Origin: Candidatus Peribacteria bacterium
GTDB taxonomy: Bacteria > Patescibacteriota > Gracilibacteria > Peribacterales > Peribacteraceae
Assembly (NCBI GenBank): GCA_023245935.1
Contig: JAHFJM010000001.1
Span: forward strand, 519,653-583,652
Direction of reading: 5' to 3'
DNA length: 64,000 nt
Shown: piece by piece, positions 42,901 to 51,017 of the stretch
Numbering within the stretch: position 1 is the first letter of the stretch
How the letters are laid out: each line of letters opens with the position of its first letter
Notes under the pieces: model-generated
Seen by the model: only the letters and a program-made list of their open reading frames with translations
What the model was told of the DNA's origin: nothing
Databases searched by the model: none
Translations under genes and position numbers: made by a program

Positions 42901-44229
42901 TTGACACACAAACCACGCCACCGTCACTTCGTCGCACTGCCGCTTCTTGGGCTTCTGCTGCTCGGTGTCGCGGGTATGAATCGTCTGACGATGGCAATGG
43001 ATGCTCCGTCGGCATTTGGTCGGGATTTTACCGTTGCGTCGCAGAATGAGGAGAGGCAGCTTTCTCTTCCCGACGCCGGGATCAGTCTCCTGCTGGAGCC
43101 GAAAACACGCGTATCGTTTGACAGCCGGTCGCAGATTCTCCGCATTGCCTTCGGCACGGTGCTGATGGCAGAGGCAGGGCTTGCATCGGTCGATCTTGGA
43201 CTGAATGCAAAGGCAGAGCAGTTCATGGGTTCGATGATGGTTCTCCGTGACGATGCATCGTCGACGGTCATTGCGTTTCAGTTTCCGCTCATCGTCACTG
43301 TTGCCGGGAAGGAATGGATCCTGCCTCCTGCTTACCAACTGCGAGTCGATGCGTCAGGATCTGTGCAGAGATCCGAAGTCCCGGGTGAATGGTTCACTGA
43401 GCAGCTGTCACGCAGTCGTGCGCTGCCTGTTACCCCGTTGCCGTCTTCAACCCTTTCCGAACAGTCGCTGCTCGTTCAGCTTTTGAAAAGCGACACCCCA
43501 TCCATTCGCTGCATCGCTGCTTTGGATCTTTCGCTTCTTGCAGATCGCACGAATTCGGAAGCATCGGACGGTGCTCTTCTCTCTGAAACTCTCCGGTCAC
43601 TCGGCACGTCCGAGTTGCTCTTTAGCATCCCTGCACTTGCGTTTTCGGTACTCCGTCCGCTTCCGTCATCCCTGATCGATCTCTGGGTGCAGGTTGCGAA
43701 TACCTCTGCCGCTTCAGATCCTCTCCTCACCGCTTCTGTGCTTCACGATCTTCTTCCGCTTCCTTCCGCCTACGAAGCAGCCGGCTACCCGAAGCAGGCG
43801 ATCCTCTGGCACGATGCCATACGCAGAGTCAGCGTCCTCCTTTCACCGCTTCTTTCCGGAGCGGAAAGCGAAAATTTCACCGCAGACATCGCACGCGTGC
43901 TTCAGAATCTTTCACCGGAGTCTTCGCTTCAAGATGGCGCTCGGGAGAATAATGATTCCGCTCTGCCGGCTTCGGTATTGTCGGATCAGGTTCTGTCGGC
44001 ATCGCGGAATTTTCTCCTGTCGAAGAATGTACTCTTCACGACGACGACGGCTTTTGCCGCGGACCGACAATTCCAAGGTTGCGTTCGAGTGTCTGGAGTC
44101 TTTCTGGGATCCGATCCCGATCATCCGTATGCATTCTCCCTCTGCATGGGAGAACAGATGATCCGAAGAATCGAGCGCGATGGGAAGTCACTCCCGAACG
44201 ATGTACCGTTTGAGAAATTTTTCCTCTGA
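42901..44229 (+). CDS. Membrane-anchored extracytoplasmic protein, unknown
   Basis: 442 aa. Short basic start, one hydrophobic segment (about 12-28), then a mostly beta region (GISLLLEPKTRVSFDSRSQILRI, EWILPPAYQLRV) resembling FecR-like domains by style, and a Ser/Leu-rich helical half. Starts at TTG 42901 (no ATG/GTG precedes the signal in frame); TACAAT lies 23 nt upstream. Divergent from ruvC. Function unknown. Confidence 0.6.
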   Translation: MTHKPRHRHFVALPLLGLLLLGVAGMNRLTMAMDAPSAFGRDFTVASQNEERQLSLPDAGISLLLEPKTRVSFDSRSQILRIAFGTVLMAEAGLASVDLGLNAKAEQFMGSMMVLRDDASSTVIAFQFPLIVTVAGKEWILPPAYQLRVDASGSVQRSEVPGEWFTEQLSRSRALPVTPLPSSTLSEQSLLVQLLKSDTPSIRCIAALDLSLLADRTNSEASDGALLSETLRSLGTSELLFSIPALAFSVLRPLPSSLIDLWVQVANTSAASDPLLTASVLHDLLPLPSAYEAAGYPKQAILWHDAIRRVSVLLSPLLSGAESENFTADIARVLQNLSPESSLQDGARENNDSALPASVLSDQVLSASRNFLLSKNVLFTTTTAFAADRQFQGCVRVSGVFLGSDPDHPYAFSLCMGEQMIRRIERDGKSLPNDVPFEKFFL

Positions 44230-44230
44230 A

Positions 44231-44252
44231 AAAGCCCTCCGAAGAGGGCTTT
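44231..44252. terminator. Bidirectional terminator
   Basis: AAAGCCCTC-CGAA-GAGGGCTTT, with T runs on the minus side. Lies between the convergent 42901 and 44275 genes. Confidence 0.85.
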
Positions 44253-44274
44253 CTGAATGACGAAGGATCTGTGA

Positions 44275-44502
44275 CTACTTGCAGCAACAAGACTTCGAGC
44301 ATCCCGCTACTTTGTAGAGAGCAGCCAAACCGATGATGAGGTAGAGAGACGTTTCGAACATCGGCGCAGCGCCGAATACCATGTGAAGTACGTTCCAATC
44401 CGCACCCGCAACCAAACGTCCGGCTCCGATGAGCCCCCAGTTCAGGGAACCGATCATGATGAGCATGTGTGTGACTTCGCTGGAAGTGGACTTCTGGGAC
44501 AT
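44275..44502 (-). CDS. DUF378-family membrane protein
   Basis: 75 aa, two membrane helices; SLNWGLIGAGRLVAG and MFETSLYLIIGLAALYKV are the DUF378 (YuzA-like) pattern. The tail CSKSCCCK has four Cys and could bind metal. The mRNA leader just before the ATG is entirely pyrimidine for 20 nt (44503-44522) and has no Shine-Dalgarno. Function of the family unknown. Confidence 0.78.
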   Translation of the reverse strand: MSQKSTSSEVTHMLIMIGSLNWGLIGAGRLVAGADWNVLHMVFGAAPMFETSLYLIIGLAALYKVAGCSKSCCCK

Positions 44503-44633
44503 AGGAGGGAGAGGGAAGGAAATATGATTTCGATTTCATTCTACACGATACGATCCTCTTTCTGGCAAGTTCTTCGCTTGTACAAGAGGAAAGATTTGTG
44601 ACGAAATATTATTTGATCAAAATTTTTGATCAA

Positions 44634-44665
44634 GGAATTTTTGGCGGAAATTCCAAGTTTTTTTT
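44634..44665 (+). terminator. Orphan terminator-like hairpin with 8 T
   Basis: GGAATTT-TTGGCGG-AAATTCC followed by AAG and TTTTTTTT. No plus-strand gene precedes it within 380 bp except the 42.9-kb gene, which has its own terminator. A perfect 21-nt palindrome (TTGATCAAAA-T-TTTTGATCAA, 44613-44633) abuts it. Could be the end of a small RNA starting in 44503-44610. The rest of this 229-bp gap shows no gene. Confidence 0.45.
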
Positions 44666-44731
44666 CATTCTCGGCGATTGGACTTCGAGTTGACCAATCG
44701 CTTGAGAATTCGTACCCTCTTCCGTGGTCTC

Positions 44732-44808
44732 GGGCGATTAGCTCAGTTGGTTAGAGCGCGACACTGATAATGTCGAGGTCGGCTGTTCAAATCAGCCATC
44801 GCCCACCA
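44732..44808 (+). tRNA. tRNA-Ile (anticodon GAT)
   Basis: 77 nt; acceptor GGGCGAT/ATCGCCC, anticodon loop CTGATAA, T loop TTCAAAT, CCA encoded at 44806-44808. Confidence 0.96.
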
Positions 44809-44846
44809 AGATTGGAAATCTTTCTCTGCTATACTGCAGTTCTTTT

Positions 44847-45383
44847 ATGATTGAAAAATCCGATCCTCACTACCGGGCTATACAAGAATTTTACGGTGAT
44901 CGTGCTGCAAAACGATCAGGAATTCCGTACATGCATCATATTGACGAAGGTTTGGTGGTATTGGATGCGATTCAGACATCGTTGCGTGCGAAGCAGGCGT
45001 ATTGCCTCCACCCCATCGTGCAACTGGATGATGATCTTACGTTGGCACTCGAGGCATCAAGCGTTTTGCGAAAACACGCCATTGATCCTTCTGTGTTGAT
45101 GCTTGCCATGGAGTACCGTCGCGTTGCGAACGGTTATTCTTCACGCAATACGGAAAAGACGATTGAGAAAATTCGCCTGAGTCATTTGAATGAGGTCAAT
45201 GACATGCTCATCGGCGACAAGGTGCAAAACAGGGCGGACTTTGAGAGATTCCACCAAGCCACTCACCCTCGCAGTCAAGAACTTTCACTGTACTTTGGCA
45301 ACTGGCTGCGTCGATTGGGAGTCACCGAAGAACATTATCATGCATTGGTACGTGTCATACGAGAAGCGGAGCGCGTTGAGTAG
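44847..45383 (+). CDS. Conserved hypothetical with HD-like His motif
   Basis: 178 aa, helical. RSGIPYMHHIDEGLVVLDAI and YCLHPIVQLDDDL resemble the entry helices of HD-domain hydrolases, with His pairs that could bind metal, but the canonical HD doublet is not obvious. TATACT lies about 11 nt before the ATG. Stands alone between tRNA-Ile and a convergent membrane operon. Function unproven. Confidence 0.55.
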   Translation: MIEKSDPHYRAIQEFYGDRAAKRSGIPYMHHIDEGLVVLDAIQTSLRAKQAYCLHPIVQLDDDLTLALEASSVLRKHAIDPSVLMLAMEYRRVANGYSSRNTEKTIEKIRLSHLNEVNDMLIGDKVQNRADFERFHQATHPRSQELSLYFGNWLRRLGVTEEHYHALVRVIREAERVE

Positions 45384-45404
45384 TGGCAGCAGTGCATGTT
45401 CGCT

Positions 45405-45968
45405 TCACGGTCGTCGTATGCTGGTCATCTTTTCTCGGGCAGCCTCTCTGAGATGGGAGAGCCGAGCGTAGATTCTTCCGATGCGGGGGACGAAGTGCAC
45501 TTTCAATATCGTTTCCTGCGCCTCCATGATCAGGCTGCCGAAGCCGAGCAAATTCTGAATCGGACCATGTTGCCATTTGTGGATGTCTTGGAACGTCCAG
45601 AGGTCGATGGTTTGATGATCGTCGACGGAGAAGAGCGTCTTTTTGATCCGGTGCACGCGTTTGTCCGTGATCACGATTACGTAGAGGAAGTAGGTGTAGA
45701 AGCGGAGGAGAAAACTCAGATGGATGGCGGTGAAGATGGCAAAACATGTGACGAGAATGCCATGTCTGCTTGCTGAGTCTTTGACTCCCAACCGGAAAAA
45801 GATGAACGCGCACGATGCCGCGATGATGATTGACCAGAGAAGGGTGACGACAAACGGCTTCAGGAGTCGTATCCAGTGCTGGCGGAAGTAGAACTGGAAG
45901 TGTTCGTGAACGTCTCTGCCCTGGAAGTGCAGATCGAAGTGATCCGACTCCGGTACATCGTTCACCAT
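45405..45968 (-). CDS. Membrane protein with bacterial PH (bPH) domain
   Basis: 187 aa. Two membrane helices (about 38-58 and 75-98) followed by a PH-like beta domain (YVIVITDKRVHRIKKTLFSVDDHQTIDLWTFQDI, LGFGSLIMEAQET). Last gene of a PAP2-small membrane-bPH operon; its ATG overlaps the preceding stop. Probably a membrane-associated regulatory or scaffold protein. Confidence 0.72.
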   Translation of the reverse strand: MVNDVPESDHFDLHFQGRDVHEHFQFYFRQHWIRLLKPFVVTLLWSIIIAASCAFIFFRLGVKDSASRHGILVTCFAIFTAIHLSFLLRFYTYFLYVIVITDKRVHRIKKTLFSVDDHQTIDLWTFQDIHKWQHGPIQNLLGFGSLIMEAQETILKVHFVPRIGRIYARLSHLREAAREKMTSIRRP

Positions 45969-46210
45969 AAGAAGGAGGAAGAGAGTATGAAGACAGCGAG
46001 GAGGAAGAGAGTGTGCAGAATGGCAACGAGTCGAAGCCTCGTGACGGTGAAGAACCGGAAGAGCGATTCGTCCGTTTCACGCGGGAAAGACAGTCCTTCC
46101 ACCTTGCGATGGAAGACCATCCAGAGAATCAACTCCAGTGTGACGATCACCACGCCGACGATAATCCAGGCGGAGACCATGGCAAGAAAGCATGGTATTC
46201 CTTCCGCCAT
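45962..46210 (-). CDS. Small two-helix membrane protein
   Basis: 82 aa: one helix near 8-32, charged loop (RKVEGLSFPRETDES), second helix at the C-terminus. Start 46210 chosen with TTTATT 8 nt upstream; an upstream Met would overlap the PAP2 gene. Overlaps the bPH gene by 7 bp. Unknown function. Confidence 0.55.
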   Translation of the reverse strand: MAEGIPCFLAMVSAWIIVGVVIVTLELILWMVFHRKVEGLSFPRETDESLFRFFTVTRLRLVAILHTLFLLAVFILSSSFLW

Positions 46211-46232
46211 CCGATGGCAATAAACGTCATTT

Positions 46233-47375
46233 CTAGAGAGGTGCGAACAGTGCAAGAATTTCTCCCTTTACCCATTGCCAGCTTTTTTGGAAGTGTGCTG
46301 CGAAGAGTTTCGGTGTCGCGAGAATGTCGTAGCGGTCGATGAAAGCGCGTTGTTCCAGAGCAAGCAGTGTCGTAGCGCATTGCAGTGCGACGCAGCCGAT
46401 GACGATTCCAAGCATCACGTCCACTGCGTAGTGCTGCAGCAAAAGCATGGTTCCGGTGAGCATGAGCACCAGCCACGGGATCACGATGATGGCGAACGGA
46501 AGCCACATTTCGATCAGTACTGCTGCCGTGATGATGCCGAGTGCCGCATGCATGCTCGGGAAGTTTGAGATCGGAAGAAATCGGTTTTCGCTGTCGACCC
46601 ATATCTTTGCAAGTTCATCGAATTGCTTCGTCATGGCGGGAAGAAAATGAGTTGTCTGCACGATGTGCTGGATGTCTTCGGGGATCTCGATGTGCAGAAC
46701 ATTTGCTCGGTACATGTAGTCGGGATGCAGAACCGGAAAGGTGTACCAGAAAGGGCAGGAGATCATGAAGGCGATGAAGTATGAGAGCATGTATTTTCTG
46801 AAGAGATAGGTGCTTCGAAAGAGGAGGACGATTGCCGTGCATCCTGCGATGAGGAGCAGTTGGAGATACGATTGCACGATCCATGCACTCAGTACTTCGG
46901 ATTGAATGATGTCATTCAGAAAAAATGGCGGGGAGAATCCGAAGATTTTCAAGTCGGCGTTCATTATCATGTGCGAGAGCGCAATTGTTCGCGTTCGATC
47001 GGCACTGAGAAAGAGAAGACGGATGGCAAGACCATGGGCGAGTATGGCGAGGTACAGTGTTCCGAAGACGAAGAGAAAACTTCTTCCGTATCGCAAGAGT
47101 GGTTTTCCGATCGTCGAGAAGTGACTTCTTGAGCGCAGCACGATGGCACAGAGCACGTACAGTCCGAGCAACGCGATGATCGTGAGAATCATGGTGTTTA
47201 TCGACTGGAAGAGCAGATTGTGCCGGAGCGGTGACTCCGGATCGCAGAGAGAGTTTCTCGTGATCGCACACACGATGCGATAGGTTTGCGTGGTACTGAT
47301 GAACGCCAGCGCCGGGAGGAGCAGAACGTAGGTTTCCACGGGCAAGGTACGAAGCAATCGTTGCATCCGATCCAT
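46233..47375 (-). CDS. PAP2-superfamily membrane phosphatase/transferase
   Basis: 380 aa, about nine membrane helices. PAP2 catalytic motifs: SNFPSMHAALG and LLLQHYAVDVMLG (His and Asp); the first motif lysine-rich part is less clear. Inositol-phosphorylceramide-synthase-like or phosphatidic acid phosphatase-like lipid head-group enzymes share this. TAATCT, overlapping the prs stop codon, lies exactly 6 nt before the ATG. Heads a three-gene membrane operon. Confidence 0.82.
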   Translation of the reverse strand: MDRMQRLLRTLPVETYVLLLPALAFISTTQTYRIVCAITRNSLCDPESPLRHNLLFQSINTMILTIIALLGLYVLCAIVLRSRSHFSTIGKPLLRYGRSFLFVFGTLYLAILAHGLAIRLLFLSADRTRTIALSHMIMNADLKIFGFSPPFFLNDIIQSEVLSAWIVQSYLQLLLIAGCTAIVLLFRSTYLFRKYMLSYFIAFMISCPFWYTFPVLHPDYMYRANVLHIEIPEDIQHIVQTTHFLPAMTKQFDELAKIWVDSENRFLPISNFPSMHAALGIITAAVLIEMWLPFAIIVIPWLVLMLTGTMLLLQHYAVDVMLGIVIGCVALQCATTLLALEQRAFIDRYDILATPKLFAAHFQKSWQWVKGEILALFAPL

Positions 47376-47384
47376 TGTGCCAGA

Positions 47385-48320
47385 TTATTTCTTTCGCTTG
47401 TACATCTCCGTTACGCTCTCCCCGCTCTCGATGTGCCGGATGACCGTTGCAAGCATCGGTGCAATGGTGAGCACCTTCAGTCCTCGGATTGTCTTTCGGT
47501 CGATCGGCATGCTGTCGCTCACGATGATTTCCTTGAAGCCCGCTTTCGTTAGGTTCTTGACGGCATCACCCGAGAACACGGGATGAGTGGCAACCGCGTA
47601 CACGTCTTTGTTCGCGCCTCTCTTGATGAGTGCTTCTTTTGCTTTCAGAAGCGTTCCAGCCGTATCGATGATGTCGTCGAAGAGAATGCAGGTTCTCCCT
47701 TCGATTTCACCGACGACTTCGAGAATCTCCGCTTGGTGATGGGCGACTCTGTTCTTGTGCATGATGGCGAGATCGGCGTTCATGAGATCGGCAAGCTTCT
47801 TCGCGCGCTTCGCGCCTCCCGCGTCGGGAGCGACAATGACAGGATTCTTGAGCTTCTTTGCATTCAGATACTCGGCAAAGATCGGTCGTCCGTCGAGTGC
47901 GTCCACCGGCACTCTGAAGAAGCCCTGGATCTGCTCGGAGTGGAGATCGAGTGTGATGATGTGATCGGCTCCGGAACGCTCGAGGAGTGATGCGATGAGT
48001 TTCGCGGAGATCGGTTCTCTGGGTTCTGCGACTCGGTCCTGACGCGCGTAGGGGAAGTGGGGGAGCAGGACGTGGACGGATTTCGCGAAACTGAGTTTCG
48101 CCGCCTGACACATCAGAAAGAGCTCCAGAAGATCCTCATTCGGGGTTCCGGTTCCGGTTTGCAGAATGTAGACATCCTTCCCGCGAATCGACTCTTCGTA
48201 GCGGACATAACGCTCTCCACAACTGAACGCTTTCAGTTTCACCCTTCCGAGTGTGCAGCCAAGCTCACGAGCGAGGCTTTGCGCAAGTGCCGGGTGCGAC
48301 GATCCTGCGAAGAGATACAT
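47385..48320 (-). CDS. prs: Ribose-phosphate pyrophosphokinase
   Basis: Makes PRPP from ribose-5-phosphate and ATP. 311 aa: LFAGSSHPALAQ, GEDVYILQ-like start, LHVLLPHFPYARQDR, ITLDLHSEQIQGFF, PDAGGAKRAKKLA and the PRPP loop LFDDIIDTAGTL. Start 48320: TATACT 8 nt upstream; the upstream frame starts before it. Supplies the phosphoribosyltransferases. Confidence 0.95.
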   Translation of the reverse strand: MYLFAGSSHPALAQSLARELGCTLGRVKLKAFSCGERYVRYEESIRGKDVYILQTGTGTPNEDLLELFLMCQAAKLSFAKSVHVLLPHFPYARQDRVAEPREPISAKLIASLLERSGADHIITLDLHSEQIQGFFRVPVDALDGRPIFAEYLNAKKLKNPVIVAPDAGGAKRAKKLADLMNADLAIMHKNRVAHHQAEILEVVGEIEGRTCILFDDIIDTAGTLLKAKEALIKRGANKDVYAVATHPVFSGDAVKNLTKAGFKEIIVSDSMPIDRKTIRGLKVLTIAPMLATVIRHIESGESVTEMYKRKK

Positions 48321-48362
48321 GCGTGTATAGTATAGCATAAAATTCCTCTACGATCTCCTCCT

Positions 48363-48920
48363 ATGCACGTTCGCTGGTCCGCGCTTCGAGGCATGCCTGT
48401 TACTGAAGAGCAGGCGCAGGAGAGCGTCGCAATTCTCACGGATCCTCTGATCGACGCTGACAGCGGTCGCATCCTTGGATTCTTCGTTCGGATGCAAACC
48501 GGATTTTCTTCGCTTCCGCACTTTCTCTCCGCACTCGATATTCTCAGTGTCGGTACCAGGGTTCACATTCGGTCGATGGATGTTCTTGCACCGCCCGATG
48601 AACTCATCCGTCTGCAGCAGCATCTGGCGGATCCGCGATCGTTTCTGGGTCAGAAGATTCGCATCCGGCAATCGGGTCGTACCGTCGGCACCTGCCGTGA
48701 CATCCAGTTCGACACCCGTCACTTTGTTGTCGAATGGCTCTTCCCTCGCGGTTTTTTGTTCACCAAGCAGCCGATCGCAGCAAGCGATATTGTCGAGGTG
48801 ACCGAAGAAGCAATTTGGGTCAACGATCCGTTCAGAGAAGAGAAGGAGAACATACAAGAAGAAAGGACAGGGGCTGCTGCTCGCGTTCTCCCGGACATGT
48901 CACCCGGAACTATTGCCTGA
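48363..48920 (+). CDS. PRC-barrel domain protein
   Basis: 185 aa, two PRC-barrel-like units (RWSALRGMPVTE...DADSGRILGFFVRM and FLGQKIRIRQSGRTVGTCRDIQFDTRH). Cytosolic. TACGAT lies 8 nt before the ATG. The 3' end overlaps the convergent pilin by 11 bp. PRC-barrels bind RNA or proteins in several settings; role here unknown. Confidence 0.75.
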   Translation: MHVRWSALRGMPVTEEQAQESVAILTDPLIDADSGRILGFFVRMQTGFSSLPHFLSALDILSVGTRVHIRSMDVLAPPDELIRLQQHLADPRSFLGQKIRIRQSGRTVGTCRDIQFDTRHFVVEWLFPRGFLFTKQPIAASDIVEVTEEAIWVNDPFREEKENIQEERTGAAARVLPDMSPGTIA

Positions 48921-49266
48921 AGACGTTGTCGGCAAAGTTCACGACGACGCGAGCGAAGACGATGACAATGATGCCGACGACGACGTAGAGAATCGATTTC
49001 CGTACCTTCTCTCCCCCTTCTTCACCTGCCGCGGGGGCGGAGATGACGGCGATGATCACGTACAAGATGCCGATGATCAAGACGAGGTCCAGGATGTAGG
49101 TGATGATCTTCATGATGATGGCCGTGACACTTCCAGCGTCACCAGCCTGTGTCTCAAGACCGTTAATTGGACCTGGATCAGGGAGATTTCCAGCTGCGAG
49201 AGCACTATTCATACAGAACAAGGACGAGCCGATCGTGCTCGAGACAGAGCTCAGGAGTTTCTTCAT
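48910..49266 (-). CDS. VirB2/T4SS-type pilin paralogue 1
   Basis: 118 aa: signal peptide ending ALAAG, mature start NLPDPGPINGLETQAGDAGSV, helix IITYILDLVLIIGILYVII, charged loop AAGEEGGEKVRK (differs from the paralogues: SGGDEGEKDKAKQ), helix YVVVGIIVIVFARVVVNFADNVFRQ. Start at MKK. The pilin trio is tandem, each with its own terminator or leader. Confidence 0.85.
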   Translation of the reverse strand: MKKLLSSVSSTIGSSLFCMNSALAAGNLPDPGPINGLETQAGDAGSVTAIIMKIITYILDLVLIIGILYVIIAVISAPAAGEEGGEKVRKSILYVVVGIIVIVFARVVVNFADNVFRQ

Positions 49267-49378
49267 AGAAAGAAGGGATGAGAAATACTGAGACAGTGTT
49301 GCCGAAAAGAGCGTTGGATTCAATTCGTATTGGTTTATCCTATTTCTGTGTTGTCGACCGGAAAGAATGGTTGGATCA

Positions 49379-49412
49379 AAAAAAGCCCCTCGTGTTTGCC
49401 GAGGGGCTTTTT
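49379..49412. terminator. Terminator between pilin genes
   Basis: AAAAGCCCCTCG pairs with CGAGGGGCTTTT around TGTTTGC; T runs on both strands. Serves the pilin at 49431-49793 on the minus strand. Confidence 0.9.
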
Positions 49413-49430
49413 GAAACGTGTTTCCTACAA

Positions 49431-49793
49431 TTATTGTCGGAAGACGTTGTCTGCGAAGTTCACGATGACGCGTGCGAAGATCACGACGATGATACCGACG
49501 ATCACGTAGATGATCGTCTGCTTCGCTTTGTCTTTCTCTCCTTCGTCGCCACCGGAGACGATGAGGCGAAGACCTGCGATGATCACGTACACGATGCCGA
49601 TGATCAAGATAAGATCAAGGATGTAGGTGATGATCTTAATGATGATGGCTGTGACACTCGCAGAATCACCAGCCTGTGACTCAAGACCGTTGATTGGACC
49701 TGGATCAGGGAGATTTCCAGCTGCGAGAGCATTGTTCATAAAGAACAAGGACGAGCCGATCGTGCTCGAGACAGTGGTAAGAAGTTTCTTCAT
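49431..49793 (-). CDS. VirB2/T4SS-type pilin paralogue 2
   Basis: 120 aa, nearly identical in the N-terminal 50 residues to paralogue 1 (SSTIGSSLF, NLPDPGPINGLE) and in the C-terminal half to paralogue 3 (RLIVSGGDEGEKDKAKQTII). Hybrid identity suggests gene conversion within the array. The 27 nt just before the ATG in the mRNA (49794-49820) are all pyrimidine. Secreted pilin subunit candidate. Confidence 0.85.
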   Translation of the reverse strand: MKKLLTTVSSTIGSSLFFMNNALAAGNLPDPGPINGLESQAGDSASVTAIIIKIITYILDLILIIGIVYVIIAGLRLIVSGGDEGEKDKAKQTIIYVIVGIIVVIFARVIVNFADNVFRQ

Positions 49794-49917
49794 AGAAAGA
49801 AGGGGAAGGGAAAGAAGGAAATAAAGAAGTACTGGTTTTATTATCCGAGAGATATTCACATTCTACAATAGAAATTAAAGTGCAAAAGTGGATAAGATAC
49901 AAGGAAGGTTGATTTAC

Positions 49918-49946
49918 AAAAAAGCCCTCCAGTCAGAGGGCTTTTT
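49918..49946. terminator. Terminator of pilin paralogue 3
   Basis: AAAAAGCCCTC pairs with GAGGGCTTTTT around CAGTCA; T runs on both strands. Confidence 0.9.
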
Positions 49947-49966
49947 GTTCGTTCTTCGAGAAATTA

Positions 49967-50323
49967 TTAGCGGAAGAAAGCGTCTGCGAAGTTCACGATG
50001 ACGCGTGCGAAGATCACGACGATGATACCCACGATGACGTGGATGATCGTCTGCTTCGCCTTGTCTTTCTCGCCCTCGTCTCCACCGGAGACAATGAGGC
50101 GGATACCGGCAACGATCACGTACACGATGCCGATGATCAAGACGAGGTCAAGGACGTAGGTAATGACCTTGACAATAATCGACTGGACGTCAGCCGACGT
50201 GCCACCCGTGGTCTCAAGACCTGGAACGGTCTGAGGTGGCGGAAGTGCCTGAGCGAAAGCGCTGCTCATAGCGAACATGGACGAGCTGACTGCACCCGTC
50301 ACGGAAGTAAGAAACTTCTTCAT
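49967..50323 (-). CDS. VirB2/T4SS-type pilin paralogue 3
   Basis: 118 aa: signal ending AFAQ, short Pro-rich start (ALPPPQTVPGLETTGG), helix VITYVLDLVLIIGIVYVIVAG, loop RLIVSGGDEGEKDKAKQ, second helix, end NFADAFFR. It differs in the secreted N-terminal part from paralogues 1 and 2 while the helices are the same. Leader C/T-rich. Together with VirB4 these define the secretion/pilus set. Confidence 0.85.
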   Translation of the reverse strand: MKKFLTSVTGAVSSSMFAMSSAFAQALPPPQTVPGLETTGGTSADVQSIIVKVITYVLDLVLIIGIVYVIVAGIRLIVSGGDEGEKDKAKQTIIHVIVGIIVVIFARVIVNFADAFFR

Positions 50324-50431
50324 AAGAAGGATTGGGAAGAAATAAGGAATTGGATATTTGTTTTATCTGAGTGAGAACTCGGATAAAGACAACACCATTA
50401 TAGCATACAAGCGTATCCGATACAAGGGGAT

Positions 50432-50995
50432 CTATGCGGCTTCATTAGGGTGAATGAGCCCTACGGCGATGATCAGGAAGGCCGGAAGCGTGAACCAGAG
50501 ATCCTGATTGACGGTTAAAAGTTGCAGCAGAGGGCTGCTAGCGATCAGCGGAGTGAGAATATTGGAGGTGGTGGCACCGCTGAGGATGCTATTCCCTCCG
50601 GCGTACGCCAGCACCGTAGAGACGATAAGCCCGGACAGTGAGAACCCGAAGAGCGCGGTGTACAGAATCGTGAGGATCGTTCCCGTGTCTTTCCCATGCG
50701 TGAGTTCGATGCCGCTTCTCGCGGCGAAGATAATGATGCAGACGGCGAAGACGAAAATCTTACTGAGCGAGATGAGGGTGATGTCGAATGGAATGCCGAC
50801 GGTCTGAAAGACCATCTCTCCGTTTCCGATCAGTCGTACGAGCAGATCGCCGATGCCAAGTGTTGCAATGACGGCGACATAGACGCCGACGATCAGCTTC
50901 ATTGTTTGATCTTTCCCAATAAGAAATGAGTAACTCATCACGACCGCGAAGAATACGACGATGAAGAGATCCCAAGTCAGTGTCAACGGCGGCAT
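50432..50995 (-). CDS. Multi-pass membrane protein, unknown
   Basis: 187 aa, five to six membrane helices with few charged loops (FIVVFFAVVMSYSFLIGKDQTMK, LSGLIVSTVLAYAGGNS). Start 50995 with TACACT 6 nt upstream. Shares a palindromic -10 region with truB. Located beside the pilin array, so a link to the secretion system is possible; no family recognised. Confidence 0.6.
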   Translation of the reverse strand: MPPLTLTWDLFIVVFFAVVMSYSFLIGKDQTMKLIVGVYVAVIATLGIGDLLVRLIGNGEMVFQTVGIPFDITLISLSKIFVFAVCIIIFAARSGIELTHGKDTGTILTILYTALFGFSLSGLIVSTVLAYAGGNSILSGATTSNILTPLIASSPLLQLLTVNQDLWFTLPAFLIIAVGLIHPNEAA

Positions 50996-51017
50996 GGAAG
51001 CAGTGTACACTTTCCGC
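50996..51017. promoter_or_regulatory. Bidirectional leaderless promoter
   Basis: The palindrome AGTGTACACT (51002-51011) carries TACACT on both strands. Each box leaves exactly 6 nt to its own ATG (50995 on minus, 51018 on plus), so both transcripts should start at the start codon. Confidence 0.7.

Noticed and set aside
42901..42906. TTGACA at 42901 as a -35 box
   Set aside because: It is the start codon and first codon of the plus-strand gene; no -10 follows at 17 nt with a gene behind it.
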